Shown here one piece after another: positions 54,691-64,000 of a DNA stretch of 64,000 bases (position 1 is the stretch's first letter; each line of letters begins with the position of its first letter). Source of the DNA: Catenaria anguillulae PL171 (taxonomy: Eukaryota > Blastocladiomycota > Blastocladiomycetes > Blastocladiales > Catenariaceae); assembly GCA_002102555.1 (NCBI GenBank), contig MCFL01000019.1, forward strand, positions 372,001 through 436,000. Reading direction: 5' to 3'. A model generated the notes under the pieces. It searched no databases and had not been told where the DNA came from. It saw only the letters and a program-made list of their open reading frames with translations. The position numbers were made by a program, and so were the translations under genes.

Positions 54691-55570
54691 ACGTCAACAT
54701 CCGCGAGCGGGCTCGAGGGCTGGTACAAGTTGTACAACTTGTGCGCGCTCGCCCGTGACGACACCGCGATTACCGAGCGGGTCCGGTCCAACCCAACGAC
54801 TGCCACTTACCTTGAGCTGGGCATCGCTGCTGCCGACGATCCTCTCGCCGCCCTCGTTCTCGAGTCCTTTCGGTCCCAGTCCAGCCACCACGTCCCCTCC
54901 AAAACCCTCCTCAATCGGCTTGGCGCACAAGTGTCGCCTGAATCACTCGTCTCCATCAACTCTCTCGGACAACGCCTCCGTCTTCCTGCCGCGCCACAAG
55001 AATCTTTTCCTCGCCCAATCCTGCTCGGAATGCAATACCTTGGCCTGGCCCGCCAAGCGATCGCCAAGACCATTCGTGACTGTCTTTTGTGCGACTTGCG
55101 GGGCGCACGTGGCACATCGGGTACCACGGCCCGTCACTGCCAAAACACTGCTTGGTCGACGACACTTACCCTGCTTCGGTTACGGATATCAGCCCTTGTG
55201 TCCTTCGGGCGCTCGATGATGTTCTCATGATTTGCAACCCGCTGGTATCCGAGTTCTAGCAGCGGATTCCCAGTCCTTTTGGGGAAGTTTCTGGGTCGAC
55301 CAAGCCCACCCTCTCTTTACCAGGTTGAAGTGTTACAAGAAAGGCGACGCTGTTCTATTCTCTGGTGAACTCACAAAGGTGATTGCGTACCGTTACAAGA
55401 ATGCAAACTTGCTTGGCTCCCTCGACGTATCGATTCATTCCATTGTCTGGTGCCCTCGCAATGAGCGTAAGTGCCAAGGCAAGGATGACGGCAATCGTGA
55501 CGCCATCAAGCGTGCGAGGTTGGAAGATGTCACCGACCAAGAATCCCCCACCATTCGACTGTCACCTTGA
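54691..55570 (+). pseudogene. Broken coding stretch with CxxC pairs
   Basis: After the transposase relic the plus strand contains protein-like pieces in successive frames: YKLYNLCALARDDTAITERVRSNPTT, then, one frame over, SDNASVFLPRHKNLFLAQSCSECNTLAWPAKR and FVTVFCATCGAHVAHRV (two CxxC pairs as in zinc-binding folds of the Yippee/cereblon-CULT kind, similarity only), then SFWGSFWVDQAHPLFTRL and KKGDAVLFSGELTKVIAYRYKNANLLGSLDVSIHSIVW. I cannot join them into one exon structure. It could be host sequence captured by, or decayed beside, the transposon, or a normal gene with frameshift errors. Confidence 0.35.
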
Positions 55571-55901
55571 CCAACCAATTGATGCACCGAACATTGTGCT
55601 TCTTTATGCTTCATTTGTGTGACTTCCAGTCTTCAAATTCCATGGTGTACTTTGCTCCTCAATGTAATGCCACAAATTGTTCTTTTTGAATGTTCCGTTC
55701 AACGCCCGGATCCAAGAAGGGCTCAGGAATCGGGTGACGCGCGATTGGCGAATCGGTTCATTTGGCTTTGGCTCATGTCGAGCAAAATCTGGAAAGAGAG
55801 GGAAATACACCCATCACACACAATTCACAGCCTGTGGGTGGAACTGCAGACCGTCAGAAACGGTTTCATGATGTGCTCCCTAACACGGCTGGACGCACAA
55901 C
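55571..55901. other. Intergenic region
   Basis: Between the broken coding stretch and the aldo/keto reductase stop. Nothing recognised. Confidence 0.3.
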
Positions 55902-57368
55902 TTACAAAGCACGGAAGTTCATTTCAGGCTTGGGCTTGTTGGCGAGGATCTCGTCAATTTCGGCCATGATCTATTACACACCCAGGAGGGAGAAACGAGC
56001 GATAACGAGTTAGCGCAGAGAAATGGGAACAGAAAGAGTGTGTGCAGCGCACCTCGGGCGTGAGCTTTGGCCCCACGGCCAGCGACTTGACATTTTCCAC
56101 AATCTGGCTCGGGCGACTCGCGCCAGTAATCACAGTCGAAACGTTCTGGTTCTTGACACACCAAGCGAGTGCCAACTGCGCCGTGGTCGCGCCGAGCTTC
56201 TCGGCCACCTTGGTCAACTTTGCAACCTTGGCGAGCTTGGCCTTGCCCTCGTCCGTGCCCAAGTCGTTGCGCAGCCGCTCCATGATGGCATTGTCCTTGA
56301 TGGCCAACCGCGAATCTGCGGGAATCTTGTCCGGGCCCCCCGAGTACTTGCCCGTCAAGACACCCGACGCGAGCGGCGACCAGATGGTGGTGCCCAAGCC
56401 AAACGCCTTGTACAGCGGGTCGTACTCCTTCTCGAACCGCTCGCGATGGAAGCAGTTGTACTGAGGCTGCTCGCACAACGGACCCACAAGGCCCAACCGT
56501 TGCGCAACGAGATGGGCCTCGGTGATTTGCTGTGCCGACCACTCGGATGTGCCCCAGTAAAAAGTCCAGCCACGATCCATAACGTGGTTGAATGCGCGCA
56601 CAATCTCCTCCATGGGCGTGTCCGGGTCGGGGCGGTGCGCAAACACCACATCGACGTACTCGAGACCCATGCGCTTGAGCGACGCCTGTAGACCCTCGAC
56701 AATGTGCTTGCGCGACAGCCCGTGGTCGTTGGGGCCCTTGCCGGCCCAGAATACCTTGGTCGAGATGACGAGATCCGAGCGCTTCACACCGGGCAGGCGC
56801 TTGAGAGCAGCGCCCATATCGATTTCGGACTGGCCAGCTGGAGACAATGATTGACGTCAGATACCCATCCCCCCACAAAATCACACAAGACAAGGGTCAA
56901 ATGAAACATGTAGATTGAGCGTACCAGCGTAGACCTCGGCATTGTCAAAAAAGTTGATCCCCAAGTCCCACGCCTGCTTGATGCATTCGTACGTAATGTC
57001 GGCTGTTGAGAGGCGACAGGAAGTAAGGTCAGTTGCTGTCGAGAAACGCTGCCATCAAACGGACGGTTGCGATCAGACACGTACTGTCCTTGACCTGTCC
57101 ACCGTACGTGACCCAGCCGCCGAGCGACAGGACAGAGACCTTGAGGCCAGAGCGGCCGAGGTAGCGGTACTCCCTATTCGTGAGGCAATTGCAAGGGGCG
57201 CGAGGGTCAGCCTGGCGCGATTGACTTTGGCGGAGGCGATCACTTGGCGCCTCAATAGCAGATCGTGGCGAGCGACGGCAGCGTCTGGCTGGGATCGGAG
57301 CCTCAACCATGGTGCATGCCAGGCAAAGCGGGAGCATACATTGCGGGGACTTCAGTAGTGGAAGACAT
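55902..57368 (-). CDS. Aldo/keto reductase, voltage-gated K+ channel beta-subunit-like
   Basis: Five exons: 57368-57340, 57173-57085, 57002-56925, 56837-56053, 55970-55902, phases consistent, 349 residues. Family AKR6-like NADPH-dependent reductase. The start MEYRYLGRSGLKVSVLSLGGWVTYG is followed by FFDNAEVYAAGQSE (catalytic Asp and Tyr), DLVISTKVFW (catalytic Lys) and VVFAHRPDPDTPMEE (His, retained here; in mammalian Kv-beta this position is Asn). YWGTSEWSA, TIWSPLASGVLTGKY and ALAWCVKNQNVSTVITGA form the NADPH site. The last small exon gives ANKPKPEMNFRAL. An oxidoreductase is most likely; channel association is uncertain in a fungus. Substrate unknown. Confidence 0.9.
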
Positions 57369-57805
57369 GATTGATAGTGATTGAGTGTGGATCGACTTTT
57401 CGATTCGGAGGGCAGGGCGGGACATGACTTGGGCGGGGGGCGGCCGCGGGGCTGTGCTCAGTATTTGTAGGCGACCGGCCAGCAAATTCGCACCACAGCC
57501 ATGCCATGCCGAGTTGGTGGCACTTGGTGGCGCTCTGCGTGGCGATTATTCAGCACCCGGGCCGGGCAGGCAACGCTAGCAGAATGACACGGCAATGACA
57601 CGACGCGTGTGCAGAAACGGCTGCGCGAGACACTTTCTCTCACCACTGAAATGGCAAGACAACTGGGGAGATGCCCATGTCTCAAGAATCCACGACTCTA
57701 TATTACATAAAGGAAAACATTGAGCTCACAGAGCCCTGGCCTTGCAAGGAATTTATCAACAAATGGAACAAATCTCACCAACCCGAACCTGCATCGGGCG
57801 ATGCC
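57369..57805. other. Intergenic region between reductase and phosphatase genes
   Basis: Holds the promoter of the reductase and the 3' region of the phosphatase. No gene seen. Confidence 0.35.
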
Positions 57806-59213
57806 TCACTGGCACTTGCCGTTGGGGATGTCGGCATTGAAGACATCCTTGGGATCATAGAACACGACCCACTTTTCCTTGGGAATACCCTCAAACGCCT
57901 TGGCAAACCGCTCGGGCTTGTTCTGCTCGGCCTCCTTGGCTGCATCGGTGCCGCTGACCATGCGAATGTAGATGCACTTGATGTCAACGCCATTGGCCAA
58001 AGCCTCGCGGGCCGCGATGCCTATGAACAAATTGCGAGAGTGAGCGTCGAGCTAGAGTGCGGTAGGGTTAGGAGTAGCCCGGGCGCACCGTAAGTCTCGG
58101 GGTCCTGCTCTCCGCTGTCACCAATCAAGACCCACGACCGCTTGTTGAACCGCTTGACCAGGTCCGGGATGACTCGCAGCTTGTGCGCCTGGGTGCCCTT
58201 CCAAAAGTCAAAGTCGACAATGCCAAACACGTTCAGGAAGAATTGACCGGTCGGGTATCCCACGCGCTTGATGAACTCCTGGAGCGGACGGTGAAGCATG
58301 TGCGGAGAGCCCGAAACGTAGTGGAACACGGGTGCGCCGCCATTTTGGGTCGTCAACGACCGGCTCAAGCGTTGGTAAAACTCGACAAAGTTGAGCGTGG
58401 GGCGGAACGGGTTGATGAGCGTGTTCTCAACCGCCTTGCCCTTGTTGAGCACCTCGGTGATACGGATTGTGTCGTCGACATCCGAAATCACGCTGAACCC
58501 GCGCTCGCCAACGACTTGGACGGAGGCACCCTCAAACGTCTTGCTGTTGCCCGGCGACACACTCAGAGGCAAGCTGCCAGCGTTGCAGGGCACGTTGGTG
58601 AGGCGGAACGGCGAAGTTGTGATACCATGGTTGGCGGCCTTGACACCAGCAATGCGTTGCGTCGACACGCCGTTGCCCGAAACTTGGAAGTTGACAACCG
58701 CGTTTTCGTTGCCGTCGGCGTAGAAGAAGGGGGAGACGTAATTGAAGTGGTTGCGTTGCTCTTGTGTCTTGATCGCGAGCGAGATACCGGCAGCGAGCAG
58801 GCGGAAGGCACCGGCGGTGATGGCGTCGTAGTGCGAGACTGTTTTCGTATAGAAACAGTTTAGGAGAAAGGTGAGTACATTCATTTGCTTCATAATCACC
58901 CTATTCAAGTTGCACGTTGTGGCTGCTTGTTGTGTTCGCACACGCACGCACGATGTGCGGACAAACGGTCAATCAGTGTGCGATGAATGGAAACAAGAAA
59001 CATACTGCGAGCAACGACATTGCCGTCGACCGTGCACAAGCCAGATGTGCCCTGGGGAATCGCACGACCAACGGCATTGTGAAGCGTGACATCCTCGATC
59101 GGGTTGCTGAACCAGGCCCGCTTGTCGAGCTCGGTAGGCACGGGCACGGGACCGGCATTGGCCAAGGAGGCAAGCAAGGCAGCCAAGACAAGAGTCGCGG
59201 TGACGGAACGCAT
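57806..59213 (-). CDS. Secreted App1-type phosphatidate phosphatase-like protein
   Basis: Exons 59213-59006, 58838-58089 and 58020-57806, phases consistent, 390 residues. An N-terminal signal peptide (MRSVTATLVLAALLASLANA) is followed by DPEL-like sequence ending in KRAWF. The App1 catalytic domain (DUF2183) is recognised by VISDVDDTIRIT, the DxDxT HAD-type motif, at about residue 185, and later FHYVSGSPHMLHRPLQEFI, KGTQAHKLRVIPDLVKRF, WVLIGDSGEQDPETYG and IYIRMVSG. Yeast App1 (cytosolic, actin patches) dephosphorylates phosphatidic acid. A secretory form in fungi is less studied; it may act on lipids outside or in endosomes. The TTG/ATG at 59225/59213 was resolved to ATG 59213. Confidence 0.85.
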
Positions 59214-60376
59214 GGTACGAAACAAGTAGGGAAGTGAACGGTTGAGGATCTACAGCCGAGTCTATCGAGAAGCAACGAAGTTGCGTCTTGAGCTGTGCTG
59301 GACCGGGAAGAGTGGGCGGGGAAGCTGTAGGATTTATAGGTTCAATGTGTCGTGTGAGCATGTGCATTGGAGTTGGACCCGAGCTTCGAGAACGAAGGGG
59401 ACTAAAGAGCCGGTTGAGCCGACGGCACATGAGGAAAGAATGCACACGTTTTGCAAAGTGTGTCGAAACAGAGAGCGATTGGACCAGCCAAAGATGATTG
59501 TGTGAATCGATGTATGTGTGCGCTCGTGAAGTGGCGTCGTACTGTAAGCGTGCACGTGCGCGCGAAGCGATGAGAAACCTGAAGCAGTAGTACTTGCCGG
59601 GGAAATGGCGCGCGGAGGATCGATCGAGGTTGAGATGTGGACAGAAGATCCAGAAGATGGTTCTATTTGAGCGAATAAATGGCGGTCAGTCAGTCACCCA
59701 CGCAAGCGTCTGTGTTGCACAGCGCGCACTTCCGGGAGAATTCGGAAGGGAGGAAAACGTGTCGCAGCATACACGAGAACGGCACTGGATGGCTGATGGA
59801 GTAGCGATATCTCTTTCCTATCTCTGTGCTGGTAAATCTGTTTGGAGTTGACTCGACACGTGCTCTGGATGGTGAATGTGGTGGACGTTTTGTAGAGACG
59901 AGGACGTCGAGCGGAGGCCAGCGGTCTTCAAATGGTTGCAATTGGGTTGACGTTCATTCCAGTCTTGCTTGGGGACCCATTTTCTGGCCACGGACATGCT
60001 CCGGTCCCTTGCATGTATGGTGAGGCAAAAACAGCCGCTGCTCTGCTTGTGGCGGCACCGTTGTCCCGTGACTTTATTCTCGAATTGATCACGCATGCAT
60101 GTGAACACCAGCTTGGCGGCCGCGAACGGCTTTCTTGACCCGCCCAGCAACGTGTTGAGAAGTGCGAACAAGCCTCCTTCCTCTCGTTGACTGTCTGGGT
60201 CAAATCATGACTTGTCCAACCACACGGTGCTTTGTGATGGGATTTATACGTTCAACGCGTTCGATGCTGGAGGCAATCTGCGGACATTCCATCAAATACA
60301 GAGAAGTTACCATAACGACATGCACAACTCTGTGCAATCGAGCTGTCTATTGTGATTCACCCCTTGCCAACTCGAC
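59214..60376. other. Intergenic region
   Basis: About 1.1 kb with no coding or RNA feature recognised. It includes promoters for the phosphatase (minus) and for the membrane protein (plus). Confidence 0.35.
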
Positions 60377-62517
60377 ATGCTCCTCGCAATGCTCATGGCC
60401 CAGTCTTGGGCTCAATTACTCCTGCCTTCGGCGGCATTTGCTGTTCTGTACTTGACGGGTGGATTGATATGGATTGGGCACTGGGTCAAGTCATCAAGGG
60501 ACACTTACCGAATCGCGCAGCAGTTTCCGCGACCCGAGCAGGTCCGTCTACACCCCCATCACCATACTGACGTATCGCCGAACGAATAACTTGAAACATT
60601 GGGTGCAGAATCCGGATCGGTCAGGTATTGCCATCATCGATGATTGGCCGGACCAGCATCAGCAATCAGCCATGAATGCTCCAAACAACAGCTTTGCCGG
60701 CTTTGCCAGTTCCGCTCGGACAGCCGTCCTTGGGGAGCAGCAGCGAAATGTAGCCAACGTGAATGCCACGCGTGACTTTTTAGAGCGAGTTTCGGCCCAG
60801 TACTCATCAGCACTGTTTGCGACAGCTCAGCGGGAGCCAAGCGCTTCAGCAACGGTTGGAAGGAATGCGACCCTTTCTGGTCGGAACGTCCAGATCAATG
60901 TCGCAAATTATCGAAATCCGTCCGCCATCTCATCAAACCGTACATTATTCTTCACACTCCGACAGCCACCCATGCTGGAAGAAAATCATGTTGGAACAAA
61001 CCAAAGAGAGGCATCACCATCCCCGACCGATTTCGGCCCAGTGGAGCAAAGCATGTCTTTACTCCCCGGCACCGCGTCACGGTATACATCTGCACAAACT
61101 ATTGCAGTTCCCAGCTCAAGCCGAAGCGGCCGGGCTGAAAATGCCGAGCGGACAGCAACAACAGTGACCATCGGGAGCGACCAAACCAGTCAGAACACGA
61201 CAACTTTGGCTTTGGTTCTCAGGCAGCCGTGGGAACTGCTCGTTCCGCACGTTTGGACATTGGCATCAGTGTACCTGACGTTCAAAATTGTCTTCATGTG
61301 CTGCTATGCGGGAATCATTGTGCGTTTACCTCTGATGGACTTTTAATCTTTCTACGCCGCATTCAACTGACCTGGGATGTCCGACTCGAAAGGTCAACTT
61401 TCACCTCACCTCTGCACCCACCTTTCGCGTCTGGACCGACCCGCTCCTCGTCACCATCTCCATCACGGCCGGGTTTGTCTCTGGCACGGGCATGTCGCTC
61501 GTTTGCGGCATCTGCCTCGGATGGTGCTCGATTCGCCAATCCATCACCGAAAAGGAGCGCCACCTCATGCAATCCGCGCTTTGCCTGGGCATTCTGACGG
61601 CAACCCTTTCGCACCTCATGTCGAGCTACGCCCCATTGTTTTCGCTCGCGGCGCCCATCATTCTCCAGCGCTTCTTGGGACCCACGCTCCAGCAAACGTT
61701 TTCGTCGCTGACAGCACTCATTAATCCGTCCACGGGACTGCTGCAACTGCCAAGGATCATGCACCCACGCAGTTTGGCCATCATTCACACAAAGCTGCGG
61801 TGGGTCGACTCGATTCGGCGCGGCGTGTCTGTTTGGATATTGAGCTTGGGCATTCGTGAGTTGTTGGCGCTGACGATTCAGACATCGAGTGTGCGCAGTG
61901 GAGCAGGCAGAGATGGGGCCGCCTTGGATGCGAGTGCGTGGACGATTTTCTTGATCAATGAGATTCCGGACCTGGCTCTGTGTGTGCTGCTGTTGTGGAA
62001 CTTGAGGCTGAAGGAGCCCGTGCCGTGGTTTGGCGTTGGAAATGGACTCCTGGTATGTTTTCCATCGATTGTATATCCAACAGTCGATGTTTACCTATTT
62101 CTGACTCTAAAATAGACTGTTAGGGCGGCCGACTTGGGCCGGCGAAACCAACCATCGCAAATCCCACTCACCGAGCTCCCGCCCATGGACTCGCTCGATG
62201 CCCTTCACCAGCAATCGCATTCGTCGGCAAACAAATGGGCCCTGGGCATTGCCGTGCGACATGCCAAGCACTCGCCGACCGCATACGCGATCGCATATTT
62301 GCCCGCACACTATCACCACCCACAGTCCGGCCTCCGGTTGACGCTGCAGAGAGGAGGTGGGTTGGCTGATCGCGGCGGCGGCGGCGGCGGCGTGGATGTC
62401 GCTGAAATGCTTGCGGTCCGTGAGGATCCGGCGGATAGGGAGCGGGAAGGGATGCGCTTGGCCAACATGTTTCGTGATGCAATGGCCGCTGGTTCCAAAT
62501 TGACGGGGACGAGTTGA
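60377..62517 (+). CDS. Multi-pass membrane protein, unrecognised family
   Basis: Four exons: 60377-60541, 60609-61319, 61393-62052, 62116-62517; all phase 0 and GT-AG, 645 residues. An N-terminal helix (LLLPSAAFAVLYLTGGLIWIGHWV) is followed by a long polar loop of about 200 residues rich in Ser/Thr/Asn. Then come hydrophobic segments: VPHVWTLASVYLTFKIVFMCCYAGII, PLLVTISITAGFVSGTGMSLVCGICLGW, ALCLGILTATLSHLMSSYAPLFSLAAP, a segment SVWILSLGIRELLAL, and TIFLINEIPDLALCVLLLWNLRL. The C-terminal tail is polar with a poly-Gly run (GGC repeat near 62370). About six or seven helices with a cytosolic tail resemble receptor topology, but no DRY, NPxxY or other receptor marks are seen. Confidence 0.55.
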
Positions 62518-62711
62518 TCGAGGGAGGCGAAGCAAATGATTGAATGTGTATTGAAAAAAAGTACCCATGCTGGGTCACTCGTGAATTATACAGCACCTGC
62601 CGGTTACACTGAGAAAAGAAAAACTAAATCGCAATCAACGACAGGGTATGGTGCACACCGGCAAAATCAGAACGTCGGCCTGCATCGTATCTTCAAATCG
62701 CCTGGACACTC
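62518..62711. other. Convergent 3' regions
   Basis: Short gap between converging stops. Nothing recognised. Confidence 0.3.
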
Positions 62712-63989
62712 TCAACCAACCTGTCCACCGCCTTCATCATCATCTCTTCTCGTCCCACCATCGCCTCGCTTTGTCACCCTCAACACCTCCTGCCTCCCGC
62801 GTTCCAGTACCCTTCGCATCTCCTGCGTCACCAACCCCTGCTCCCCGTCTACGCTCATACTCGGCTCGGCCTCGTCTCTCGGGCTTGCCACAGGCACCAT
62901 ATCCTGTGGCCGCAGAGCATACTTTGCTGCAACTGCTTGCGTGTGCGGCGAATTTGCAAACTCGCGCGTCGACAGCAGCTCAAACACATGCGAGCGCGTG
63001 GGTGGGTCCAAGCACATGACTGCCTGGAGCATTTCAGACATGTCAAACCTCGACTCGGCCAGGTCTTGGTCCGAGCGGGCTTGCGCGGGTTGCTGTGGCG
63101 AATCGGTCGGATCGCTCGCCGATCGCGGCACGCCCACAAACCGGTTGCGGGACTCTGGCGACACGGAACGCACACGCATCACATTGGCCCAGTCGAGCAT
63201 GGCTTTGGGCGGCGCTCGAACGCGGTGGTCCACGAGCGGGTGATACCGCGAGTTGAAAAAGTCGCGCGTCGGGTCTGGATCCTGCGGTGTCGAATTGATC
63301 GAGGATAAGGGAGGTACGCTCACGCGAGTGAGTGGCCGGCCACGGTCGGTCGCCGAGAACGCAAGAAGCGTTGGCGGCGGAGAGGGCGATGTGACGGGAG
63401 TGGCAGAGGGACTTGGCGGAAGGTAGGTTGAAGACGTGTTGAATGAGGATGGTGGCATGGTGCATTGCGCGAAAAACGAGGCAAGTGAGTCCGTGTCTTC
63501 CAATTGCGCGTCGGACGGGCGGCGAATTGGGGGCGTGTCTGCTGGTTCCCACAAGGATCCAAGCATGAGGTCGGGCGGGAGCAAGTCGAGGACAAGCGGG
63601 TGATGTGCAGCGGGAACAGGAGGTGGGGCCGGTGGAGGAGGGTGGGATGGACGAGAGCTTGCGACAGCCGGGGACACTGGGTCCCACATGGCTGGATCCG
63701 TGTTCTGGCCGAACAATGAGAATTGCGATTCAAGCGGCGTTGGCGTTGAGCCTCGATTGATGGCCAGTGCGACTGGTGCTCTGGATGGCGAGGGATCTTC
63801 TCGTGGCCGCTTGCGCTGCAGCGGCTGGAAAGTGACTGGTGGTGGCAGGGCAGTTGTCGTAAGGATCGGTAACGGACCAGCGGCGGGGCTCGACGAGGCC
63901 GGGCGGTGGGTCGTCGCCATTAACGTTGTCCAAGACGCCACATCGGCAGCAGACGGAAGATTTGGCAGTTGCTTGCGTCGAGTCGTCAT
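62712..63989 (-). CDS. Disordered Pro/Ser-rich protein, function unknown
   Basis: A single-exon frame of 425 residues from ATG 63989 to the stop at 62712. The N terminus is basic (MTTRRKQLP…) with a later KRPRED patch, so nuclear localisation is possible. Most of it is Pro/Ser/Thr-rich low-complexity sequence. The C-terminal third is more ordered (ESRFDMSEMLQAVMCLDPPTRSHVFELL) and ends with a charged helix (MRRVLERGRQEVLRVTKRG). The gene may extend upstream past the window edge. No domain recognised. Confidence 0.45.
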   Translation of the reverse strand: MTTRRKQLPNLPSAADVASWTTLMATTHRPASSSPAAGPLPILTTTALPPPVTFQPLQRKRPREDPSPSRAPVALAINRGSTPTPLESQFSLFGQNTDPAMWDPVSPAVASSRPSHPPPPAPPPVPAAHHPLVLDLLPPDLMLGSLWEPADTPPIRRPSDAQLEDTDSLASFFAQCTMPPSSFNTSSTYLPPSPSATPVTSPSPPPTLLAFSATDRGRPLTRVSVPPLSSINSTPQDPDPTRDFFNSRYHPLVDHRVRAPPKAMLDWANVMRVRSVSPESRNRFVGVPRSASDPTDSPQQPAQARSDQDLAESRFDMSEMLQAVMCLDPPTRSHVFELLSTREFANSPHTQAVAAKYALRPQDMVPVASPRDEAEPSMSVDGEQGLVTQEMRRVLERGRQEVLRVTKRGDGGTRRDDDEGGGQVG

Positions 63990-64000
63990 GACCCGCCATC

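Noticed and set aside
1-64000. CRISPR arrays, bacterial operons or prophage
   Set aside because: No regularly spaced direct repeats; spliced eukaryotic genes throughout.

Overview
The window is nuclear DNA of a fungus. It is GC-rich, most genes carry one to four short GT-AG introns of about 40 to 165 bases, and the recognisable genes are ordinary fungal or eukaryotic ones: the ADP/ATP carrier, SmG, a Doa10-type ubiquitin ligase, a Pho81-like SPX-ankyrin-GDPD protein, cystinosin and Tudor-SN. A receptor tail of class-A-like GPCR form, a somatomedin-B-like cysteine domain and Tudor-SN suggest an early-diverging zoosporic fungus (Blastocladiomycota or Chytridiomycota) rather than a Dikaryon. That placement is inference from gene content; no phylogenetic test was possible here.

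Layout. 0-7.5 kb: the 3' end of a GPCR, then three secreted-protein genes on the minus strand (an LPMO-like protein and two members of an unrecognised small secreted family with the same intron position). 7.9-23.2 kb: a lineage-type family of F-box plus beta-propeller-like proteins (one intact copy on each strand, one copy broken by a single stop, one decayed relic, one C-terminal-only copy), interrupted by an arfaptin/BAR-like gene and Tudor-SN that diverge from a shared promoter region. 23.4-28.5 kb: ADP/ATP carrier, a CxxC/coiled-coil protein, and a decayed ankyrin-type gene whose intact relative lies at 51.8-53.8 kb. 28.8-34.0 kb: the Doa10/MARCH6-type E3. 34.3-39.3 kb: poorly resolved, with HECT-like and other broken coding stretches. 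39.7-43.1 kb: two secreted cysteine-rich proteins (PAN-like and somatomedin-B-like). 43.1-51.6 kb: Pho81-like protein, SmG, a small single-pass membrane protein and cystinosin. 54.1-55.6 kb: a broken pogo-type DDE transposase followed by decayed coding sequence. 55.9-64 kb: a Kv-beta-like aldo/keto reductase, a secreted App1-type phosphatase, an orphan multi-pass membrane protein and a disordered protein.

The housekeeping genes look intact with coherent splice phases. The accessory part is a mixture of secreted proteins, probably acting on substrate or host surfaces, and fast-evolving F-box and ankyrin families that show gene birth and decay within a few kilobases. I found no operon-like or clearly new enzymatic system. 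The most novel material is the F-box/propeller family, the paired small secreted proteins, and the secreted proteins with unusual domain combinations. Exon borders were worked out by hand from splice signals and reading phase.
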